A stretch of 64,000 nt of DNA from Lampropedia cohaerens (GTDB lineage: Bacteria > Pseudomonadota > Gammaproteobacteria > Burkholderiales > Burkholderiaceae_C), in the NCBI RefSeq assembly GCF_001005215.1, contig NZ_LBNQ01000018.1, positions 47,307-111,306 of the forward strand, written 5' to 3'. The number at the start of each line of letters is the position of its first letter. The first letter of the stretch is position 1. The translations under genes and the position numbers were made by a program. The notes under the pieces were generated by a model. It was not told where the DNA came from and ran no database searches. It saw nothing but the letters and a program-made list of their open reading frames with translations. This document shows positions 58,417-64,000 of this stretch, piece after piece.

Positions 58417-60768
58417 ATGGCTGAGCGATCTGTTGTTCCTTGCGTCATCCCGGGCTCCGCACCCGCTTCATTGCAGCACTCGCCCGTAGTGCGCGCGGCT
58501 TGCAGACCATTGCCTCTGGCGGCCTGTATGGCCGTTGCCGGGCTGATGGGCCTGGCCATTCCAGCGTGGGCGCAAACGCAGAACACGCAGTCGCAGACTT
58601 TGCCAGAGGTGCTCGTTCGCGGCGAGGCCGAGCCCGATGACGCGCGTGGCACCGTGCGGCGCCTGGATGCGGCGCAACTGGCCAACCAGGGGGCGTCGAG
58701 CATGGCGGATATCGTGCGCTACCAGCCATTGGTCAGTGCGCCGGGCGTGGCCAGCGGCTCCAACAATATCTGGGATGGATCGGGTACGACCGGCTACAAC
58801 ATCCGCGGGGTTGATGGCAATCGCGTGGCCATCGACGTCGATGGCATCGAGCTGCCGCCGGCGGAGAACCTGCCGGACGGTGGCAAGAACAACAGCTTCT
58901 CCACCAGTCGGGACACCATCGAGCCCGAGCTATACCAGTTTGTCGAGATCGAAAGCGGTGCTACGGCGTCCGGCCGCAGTGGCAGTCTGGGACAGGGCGG
59001 CCGGGTGCGCTTCGTGACCAAGAGTCCGGAGGACTTTCTCTCCGATGGGCGCACCTGGTTTGGCGGCTACAAGCTGGGCTACCAGTCCGCAGACCGCAGC
59101 TGGCTGCACGCCTTGACGGGCGCTGCGCAGATCGGCCAGGTACAGGCGCTGGGCATCTATGCGCGCCGTGACGGTGAGCACACCCGCAGCAAGGGCAATG
59201 CGCCCATCAACGCGCAGAACTGGGACAGCAATGCGCTGCTGACCAAGTTCGTCTGGGGAGCGGGCACGGGCAGCAGGCTGGGGTTGTCGCTGGAGCATTT
59301 CCAGCGGGACACCGAGATCGACCAGATCAACCGCGTGAGTACCTCGTTACCCGAAGGCGCCAAGCAGGACGGCAGGAACCGCCGCACGCGTGTCAGCCTG
59401 GAGCACCGCCTGGCACCGGGCGGTGGTGTGGCGGCCTTCGACGTGCTGGAAAGCCGTGTCTACTACCAGCGCAGTGAAGCGCGCAATGACACCTTTGTGC
59501 CGGAGGTTGCGGCGAATCCGCGCGCACCGCGTCCCTACTCGCGTGCTATTTACGCCAACAGTGAGTACGACACCTGGGGCGGCACGCTGGATGCCCGCAA
59601 GCAGAGCGGCCAGCATGGGATCTTCTACGGGCTGGCGCTGACACATACGGCCAGCAAGCGGCCTTGGGAGGAGGTGCGCACCTACCTTGACAATGGCGAG
59701 GTACAGCCGCCGACCATTCGCGACCGTGCAGCCTCGGCCGATGACACGCGCGTGACCTTGTATGCGCGCGATGAGATCAAGTTGCCCATTGGGCCCCACG
59801 GTGCACGCGTGACGCCGGGGCTGACCGTGCAGCACTACCGCATCAAGCCCAAGGATCTGGAGCGCTATGCGCAAGGCTCCGAAGGCTCGGCGGGCGAGGC
59901 GCGGCGGGGTTCAGGCACGCTCTGGTTGCCCAGCCTGAATTTCTCGATCGGCCTTTCCCCGACGTTTGATGCCTATGCCCAGTACAGCCGCGGCGCGCGG
60001 GTGCCGACGGTCAGTGAGTTGACCGGCTCCTTCGAAAATCCTGGCACGGGGTACGCCATCGTCGGCAATCCGGATTTGAAAAAGGAAACCAGCGACAACG
60101 TGGAGCTGGGTCTGCGCGGCGCCCCTGTGCAGGGCGTGACCTTGAGCGCTGCGGCGTTTTACAGCCGTTACCGCGACTTTATTGAATACAGCAATATTGG
60201 CCGTGATCCGGACCTGCCGCAGTTTCCCCTGTTCGTCTACCGCACGGTCAACATTGGCAAGGCCCGCATCTGGGGTGCCGAGTTGAGCAGTCGGTTCGAG
60301 CTGGGCCAGTGGGCACCGGCAGTGCGCGGTTTGAGCGTGTCTCTGGCAGGGGGGTGGTCGCGCGGTCGCGCCACCAATGCGGAAACAGGCGCATCAGGCG
60401 ATCTGAGCTCCGTGTTGCCAGCCAAGCTGGTGGCCGGTCTTGCCTATGACGACCCAGGACGGCGTTTTGGCGCGGCACTGCATGCGAGCTGGACCCGCTC
60501 GCGCCAGGCCGATGCCATCGACGTGATGAACAACACGGCCGCTGATGGAGAGAAGTTCCGCGTGCCCAGCGCCACGGTGCTGGATCTGACGGGGTACTGG
60601 AACGTCGCACGCAATGTGACGTGGCGGGTCGGCATCTACAACCTGACTGATCGCAAGTACTGGGATTACGCCTCGGTGCGTGACTTAGGCGCTGCAGACA
60701 CGGTGGATATCGAGCGGCAGGCCAGGCCAGGCCGCAGCTTGGGCACCTCCCTGGAAGTGAAGTTCTGA
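58417..60768 (+). CDS. TonB-dependent haem/haemoglobin-type receptor
   Basis: This 783-residue outer-membrane receptor has a long leader (residues 1-50, ending PAWAQT), a plug domain (LANQGASSMADIVRYQPLV, TGYNIRGVDGNRVAIDVDGIELPPA) and a 22-strand barrel ending LEVKF. The segment YSRGARVPTVSELTGSF...VGNPDLKKETSDNVELGLRG corresponds to the FRAP/NPNL region of haemoglobin, transferrin and haem receptors, without an obvious histidine. The start at 58417 has AGAGGG seven bases ahead; a longer form from 58375 is possible. A HemS-like gene follows, supporting haem as ligand. Confidence 0.88.
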   Translation: MAERSVVPCVIPGSAPASLQHSPVVRAACRPLPLAACMAVAGLMGLAIPAWAQTQNTQSQTLPEVLVRGEAEPDDARGTVRRLDAAQLANQGASSMADIVRYQPLVSAPGVASGSNNIWDGSGTTGYNIRGVDGNRVAIDVDGIELPPAENLPDGGKNNSFSTSRDTIEPELYQFVEIESGATASGRSGSLGQGGRVRFVTKSPEDFLSDGRTWFGGYKLGYQSADRSWLHALTGAAQIGQVQALGIYARRDGEHTRSKGNAPINAQNWDSNALLTKFVWGAGTGSRLGLSLEHFQRDTEIDQINRVSTSLPEGAKQDGRNRRTRVSLEHRLAPGGGVAAFDVLESRVYYQRSEARNDTFVPEVAANPRAPRPYSRAIYANSEYDTWGGTLDARKQSGQHGIFYGLALTHTASKRPWEEVRTYLDNGEVQPPTIRDRAASADDTRVTLYARDEIKLPIGPHGARVTPGLTVQHYRIKPKDLERYAQGSEGSAGEARRGSGTLWLPSLNFSIGLSPTFDAYAQYSRGARVPTVSELTGSFENPGTGYAIVGNPDLKKETSDNVELGLRGAPVQGVTLSAAAFYSRYRDFIEYSNIGRDPDLPQFPLFVYRTVNIGKARIWGAELSSRFELGQWAPAVRGLSVSLAGGWSRGRATNAETGASGDLSSVLPAKLVAGLAYDDPGRRFGAALHASWTRSRQADAIDVMNNTAADGEKFRVPSATVLDLTGYWNVARNVTWRVGIYNLTDRKYWDYASVRDLGAADTVDIERQARPGRSLGTSLEVKF

Positions 60769-60792
60769 CAGCAGGCGGTGCCTTTCTCTCCA

Positions 60793-60827
60793 GGTGCTGC
60801 GCCACGTACTGACCGTGGCGCAGCACC
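60793..60827. terminator. perfect 14-bp hairpin between TonB receptor and hemS-like genes
   Basis: GGTGCTGCGCCACG (60793-60806) pairs fully with CGTGGCGCAGCACC (60814-60827) around the loop TACTGAC. There is no T-run. It may attenuate transcription between the two genes or protect the receptor mRNA end, so that the two proteins are made in different amounts. Confidence 0.55.
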
Positions 60828-60846
60828 GTAAGTACGGAATACGACC

Positions 60847-62052
60847 ATGCCTTCATTAGCTTTTACACTCTCGCGGGTGCGGCTGTTGCGCACCCAGGTG
60901 GCGCTGATCGCGGCCACCGCCCTCACTGGTTGTGCGGGGCAGGCGGCCATGTCGTCTGCGGTGCAGCCCTCCGCCGCGTCAGGCATTGCCGCCATTCCCA
61001 CTGCGCGGTGCGTGGCGGATGAGGCGGCGCTTGTGCACTGGGATGCACTGGTGGGCCAGATCGGCCATGGTGTCACGCGGCTGCGCGCCGATGGGGAGCA
61101 GACCGCACCCGACATCATGACTGCGGTGCTGGATCTGGGGCAGGTGCAGGTGCGCACGGCCAAGCCCACCGCATCGATCGCCCGGATCGGCTCGCCCAAC
61201 AGGCTGCCGCAGCAATGGCGCGCGCCAACCGGTGATGCGCAGAAGGACCGCGAGCAGGCCGCGCGCAATCGCGCCAACGCTAACGGCTACTTTGGCGGGG
61301 CGATCGATCTGCGCTTTCGCTTCAGTCAGTGGGCCCATGCGCTGGCGGTGCAGCGCGTGGCGCAGGCGGGCTGCCCGGCGCAGCGCAGCTTGGTCTTTTT
61401 CAACGCGCAGGGCCAGCCAATCCAGAGCGTGACGCTGGCCAACTCCAGCGCAGTCGCTGCGTTCGATGCCCTGGTGCAGCAGTTCCGACATCCCGAGCAG
61501 GTGGCACCAGCGCTGCAGGCGCAGCCAGAAAACATGCCAGAGCAGCCGCGCGTCGCCGATGACGAGGTGGATCTGGAGGCCTATCACCGGGCATGGCTGG
61601 AGATGACAGACGTACACCAGTTCAATCGCGTCATGCGCGAGTTTGGCCTGGAGCGCGAGCAGGCGCTGCGCCTGGCACCGCCGGGCAAGGCACGCGCGCT
61701 GGCGCCACAGGCACTGCATGCCGTACTGATGCAGGCTTCCGCGCAGCAGTTGCCCATCATGGTGTTCGTCAGCAACGGTGCCGCCACGCAAGTGTTCGCC
61801 GATCGTGTGCACACTGTGCGAGAGGAGGGTGGGTGGCTGATCGTCGATGATCCGACCAGCTACATTGCGTTGCACGCGTCTGCGGTGGCCAGCGCCTGGC
61901 ACATCGAGCGCGGCGGGATTCATTCGCTGGATTTCTATGACGCGCAGGGCCAGCTCATCACCTCGCTGTTTGGCGTGCGAGACCGGGAGCATCCCGTACC
62001 CCACGCGTGGATCGAGCTGGTGCAGGCATTGCCTGGCCGCACAGGCGGATGA
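60847..62052 (+). CDS. HemS/ChuS-like haem protein with lipoprotein signal
   Basis: This 401-residue protein has two HemS-type repeats. The first contains IMTAVLDLGQVQVRT, DLRFRFSQWAHALAV and SLVFFNAQGQPI. The second contains EMTDVHQFNRVMREFGLEREQALRL, LPIMVFVSNG and SAWHIERGGIHSLDFYDAQGQLITSLFGVR. The histidine of DVHQF (about residue 257) corresponds to the axial haem ligand of HemS/ChuS. HemS proteins are normally cytoplasmic, but this one begins with a signal peptide ending in a lipobox (LTGC, Cys 29), so it should be a periplasm-facing lipoprotein. No later start removes this without losing the first repeat's beginning. It follows the TonB receptor. Confidence 0.85.
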   Translation: MPSLAFTLSRVRLLRTQVALIAATALTGCAGQAAMSSAVQPSAASGIAAIPTARCVADEAALVHWDALVGQIGHGVTRLRADGEQTAPDIMTAVLDLGQVQVRTAKPTASIARIGSPNRLPQQWRAPTGDAQKDREQAARNRANANGYFGGAIDLRFRFSQWAHALAVQRVAQAGCPAQRSLVFFNAQGQPIQSVTLANSSAVAAFDALVQQFRHPEQVAPALQAQPENMPEQPRVADDEVDLEAYHRAWLEMTDVHQFNRVMREFGLEREQALRLAPPGKARALAPQALHAVLMQASAQQLPIMVFVSNGAATQVFADRVHTVREEGGWLIVDDPTSYIALHASAVASAWHIERGGIHSLDFYDAQGQLITSLFGVRDREHPVPHAWIELVQALPGRTGG

Positions 62053-62062
62053 CAGCCCGCTT

Positions 62063-62091
62063 GGCCATGCGCGGCGCAGGCAGGCATGGCC
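62063..62091. terminator. hairpin after the hemS-like gene
   Basis: GGCCATGC (62063-62070) pairs with GCATGGCC (62084-62091) around a 13-base loop, starting 11 bases after the stop codon. No T-run follows directly, so termination is only probable. Confidence 0.4.
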
Positions 62092-62236
62092 GTGGCGCAC
62101 CGAGTTCGCCGGTTTCCTTATACTCACCGGTTTTTGCGACTGATTGCCTGACGAGGTTGGCCGGCATGCGCTGCACGGGCGACGCGCGGCAGTGCCATTG
62201 CCGAAGGCAGGTGCCCAGACGCGGACGGGGGCAGAT

Positions 62237-62866
62237 TTGAAAGTGACTGCAAAGGACGTGCGTGATCGCTATGACACGTACGCCAACATCTACGACAAGC
62301 TGTTTGGCATGGTGCTCGAGCCAGGGCGCAAGGCGCTGGCTGCCTCGCTGCGGCAGCAGCCGGTATCCAACATTTTGGAGATTGGCGTGGGCACAGGGTT
62401 GCTGCTGCCCCAGTATCCGCCGCAGGTCCCGGTAACAGGCGTTGATCTGTCGCCTGGCATGCTGCGCAAGGCGCGCGAAAAGGTCGATCCGCAGCGTCCC
62501 GCGCCGGTGACGCTGCTGGTTGCCGATGGTGAGCGCCTGCCCTTTGCCGACGGGGCCTTTGACTGCGTGACCTTGCCCTATACCTACTCCGTGACGCCGG
62601 ATCCCCGAGCGTTCATGCGCGAGGTGCGCCGCGTGTGCAAGCCCGGTGGGCTGATCGTTATTCTCAATCACTTCTCCAATGCGGGTCCGGTCTGGAACGT
62701 CCTCGAGGCGCTGGCCAAGCCGTTCGTGCGCAAGCTGGGATTCGATTCGGCTTTTTCGTATGCCGAACATGTCGAGCAGGTGGACTGGCAGATCGAGTCG
62801 GTGCGCAAGGTCAATGCGTTCAACCTCTCGCGCCTGGTGCTGATCCGCAACGCCCCGCGCAGTTGA
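62237..62866 (+). CDS. class I SAM-dependent methyltransferase, PmtA-like
   Basis: This 209-residue methyltransferase has VRDRYDTYANIYDKLFG at the N-terminus, the SAM-binding motif ILEIGVGTGLLLPQYP, VDLSPGMLRKAREK and LPFADGAFDCVTLPYTYSVTPDP. The arrangement resembles phosphatidylethanolamine N-methyltransferases of the Rhodobacter PmtA type, so membrane-lipid methylation is possible; a quinone or small-molecule substrate cannot be excluded. The start is uncertain: TTG at 62237 (GGGGG six bases ahead), GTG at 62243, or a longer ATG form from 62144. Confidence 0.8.
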   Translation: MKVTAKDVRDRYDTYANIYDKLFGMVLEPGRKALAASLRQQPVSNILEIGVGTGLLLPQYPPQVPVTGVDLSPGMLRKAREKVDPQRPAPVTLLVADGERLPFADGAFDCVTLPYTYSVTPDPRAFMREVRRVCKPGGLIVILNHFSNAGPVWNVLEALAKPFVRKLGFDSAFSYAEHVEQVDWQIESVRKVNAFNLSRLVLIRNAPRS

Positions 62867-62884
62867 GGTGGCAAGGCCCAAGGC

Positions 62885-63157
62885 TGAGAACTTGTTCACG
62901 ATCTTTTCATGCACCGCGTTGGCTCACCAGACGATGCGATGCAAGGCGCAAACCGCAGTCGCTCTGGTGGCCCGACGAGAATTTGCAACACCGCAGCGTG
63001 CGTCTGGTGCACCAACCCGAAGGGCAGCCAGGCAAAAGCACACCGGGCGGCGTTGCCCGCCTTGCGCAGACGCCCAGTCTGGGCTGCGGCAGGCGCCTTG
63101 CCCGCCGCACTTTTGCCTGACTGCGCGGTGCATGAAAAGATCGTGAACAGGTTCTTA
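62885..63157. mobile_element. MITE with 31-bp terminal inverted repeats
   Basis: This non-coding element (62888-63154, 267 bp) has terminal inverted repeats of 31 bp differing at one base: left 62888-62918, starting GAACTTGTTCACGATCTTTT, and right 63124-63154, ending GATCGTGAACAGGTTC. The flanks are TGA on the left and TTA on the right, both of the TNA type. The tip GAACCTGTTCA and an inner TCTTTT are shared with the IS5-family element that begins three bases later. The frame is open inside, but no protein feature is visible. Confidence 0.85.
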
Positions 63158-64000
63158 GAACCTGTTCAAAGTCTTTTGAGCAGCAAAGCCAAGAATGCCA
63201 GGTGAATGAACTGTAAGCTGGTGTTGAGCAGGCGCTCGCAGTTCTTCCATAGTCGTCTGCTCTTGCCCAGCCAGGCGAAGCTGCGCTCGACCACCCAGCG
63301 CTTGGGCATGACCTTGAAGGTATGCAGTTCACTGCGTTTGGCAATCTGCACCGTCACATGCTCACCCAGGACCTCGCACACACCCCGTGTGAAGGGCTGA
63401 CCCACATAGCCGCTGTCGCACAGTAGACTTTGCACCTGCCTGAGTCCAGGCCCGCAACGACGCAGCGCCTGCAACGCCCCTTTGCGGTCCGTCACCTCGG
63501 CCGTGGTCACCGCCACCGCGTGCGGCAGGCCCTGCGTGTCCACCGCAATGTGGCGCTTGATGCCCGAGACCTTCTTACCTGCGTCATAGCCCTTCTGGCC
63601 CGCCGTATCGCTGTTCTTGACGCTCTGCGCGTGCACGATCAAGAGCGTGCTGCAGGCGTTGCGCCCCAGTCTCTCTCGGGCCGCGCCAACCTGATTTTTT
63701 TAAAGCCTGCTCCAGCAGGCTGCCTCCTTCGCGTGGCTCGCTCCAGATCGCAAAGTACGAGTGCACCGTGCGCCACTTCGGAAACTCCTCGGGCAGCATG
63801 CGCCACTGGCAGCCGCTTCTGAGCAGGTACAGCACCGCGCAGAACACCTCATACAGGTCTACTCGCCTGGGGCTGGTCTTTTTGCGCGCGCTTTCCAACA
63901 ACGGCTTGACAATCTCGAATTGTTCACGGCTGATGTCGCTCGGATAGCTCTTTCTCATCCCCAAAGCATCTCATAACTCCAGAGACTTTGAACAGGTTCT
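63155..64000 (-). mobile_element. IS5-family insertion sequence (IS427-like group), about 842 bp
   Basis: Terminal inverted repeats GAACCTGTTCAAAGTCT are perfect over 17 bp (left from 63158, right ending 63999) and match at 21 of 23 positions overall. The left flank is TTA; the right flank lies outside the window. One transposase gene in two frames fills the element. It has landed exactly at the right edge of the MITE. Confidence 0.88.
63166..63964 (-). CDS. IS5-family transposase, two overlapping frames (probable frameshift), first catalytic Asp changed
   Basis: Frame A (63964 to 63584) starts MRKSYPSDISREQFEIVKPLLESAR with the DUF4096-type region SGCQWRMLPEEFPKWRTVHSYFAIW. Frame B (63166-63642 and open upstream) gives RERLGRNACSTLLIV, KGYDAGKKVSGIKRHIAVDTQGLPHAV and RWVVERSFAWLGKSRRLWKNCE. 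They join at a run of seven A (63695-63701 on the other strand), a slippery site of the kind used by this group. The expected IVDAQSVK motif reads IVHAQSVK, so the first Asp of the DDE triad is His. Second Asp (LLCDSGYVG) and Glu (WVVERSF) are present. The enzyme may be inactive. Confidence 0.85.

Noticed and set aside
62119..62124. TATACT word before the methyltransferase as a -10 box
   Set aside because: No matching -35 sequence is present at the right distance.
62868..63146. 92-residue open frame spanning the MITE
   Set aside because: It is made of the inverted repeats and element interior, has no recognisable domain and no ribosome site.

Overview
The window is GC-rich, densely packed chromosomal DNA from a Gram-negative bacterium. 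The gene content points to a betaproteobacterium of the order Burkholderiales, most likely near the Alcaligenaceae or Comamonadaceae. The supporting signs are a ponA-pilMNOPQ block, a prpC-acnD-prpF methylcitrate cluster, a HutF/HutG-type histidine pathway, TamA/TamB, MnmC and GluQRS. This placement is inferred from gene content and order; no 16S gene or taxon marker was compared. No tRNA, rRNA, CRISPR or prophage was seen.

Layout. 1-4 kb: the end of a DASS/SLC13 transporter, a thioesterase, an MFS exporter and a DUF445 protein. 4-12 kb: an M20 amidohydrolase, then tamA-tamB for outer-membrane biogenesis. 12-14.3 kb: mnmC and a gamma-glutamylcyclotransferase-like gene. 14.3-28.2 kb (minus strand): a histidine-utilisation locus. 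It starts with a NitT/TauT-type ABC transporter and hutC, followed by hutH, hutU, hutD, hutI, a FAD-linked 2-hydroxyacid oxidase, a hisC-type aminotransferase, hutF and hutG. Most of these genes overlap by four bases. Three copies of the decamer TGTCTATACA lie upstream of hutH and upstream of the transporter, and are probable HutC operators. 28.2-29.0 kb: a decayed mobile element and a broken histidine-kinase fragment. 29-36 kb: a small membrane protein, dcd, yciO-type gene, M50 protease, trpS, a flavin reductase and a DUF2157/GDYXXLXY pair. 36-44 kb: ponA (minus) divergent from pilMNOPQ (plus). 44-48.6 kb: argG, gluQ, trmB and a diguanylate cyclase. 48.6-58 kb (minus strand): a propionate (2-methylcitrate) cluster, prpC-acnD-prpF-lyase-prpD, ending with a peptide-type solute-binding protein. 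58.4-62.9 kb: a haem/haemoglobin-type TonB receptor, a HemS-like protein carrying a lipoprotein signal, and a SAM methyltransferase. 62.9-64 kb: a MITE directly abutting an IS5-family element.

How the parts work together. The hut genes convert histidine through urocanate, imidazolonepropionate, formiminoglutamate and formylglutamate to glutamate. The embedded oxidase and aminotransferase suggest a side entry, for example from imidazole-lactate through imidazole-pyruvate to histidine. The prp cluster encodes both known ways to dehydrate 2-methylcitrate: PrpD, and AcnD with PrpF. The TonB receptor and HemS-like lipoprotein look like a partial haem-acquisition pair. Across the window, short elements ending in GAACCTGTT(C/T)A and flanked by TNA are scattered in different states of decay. 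They share their tip with the IS5-family element at the right edge, which suggests mobilisation in trans.
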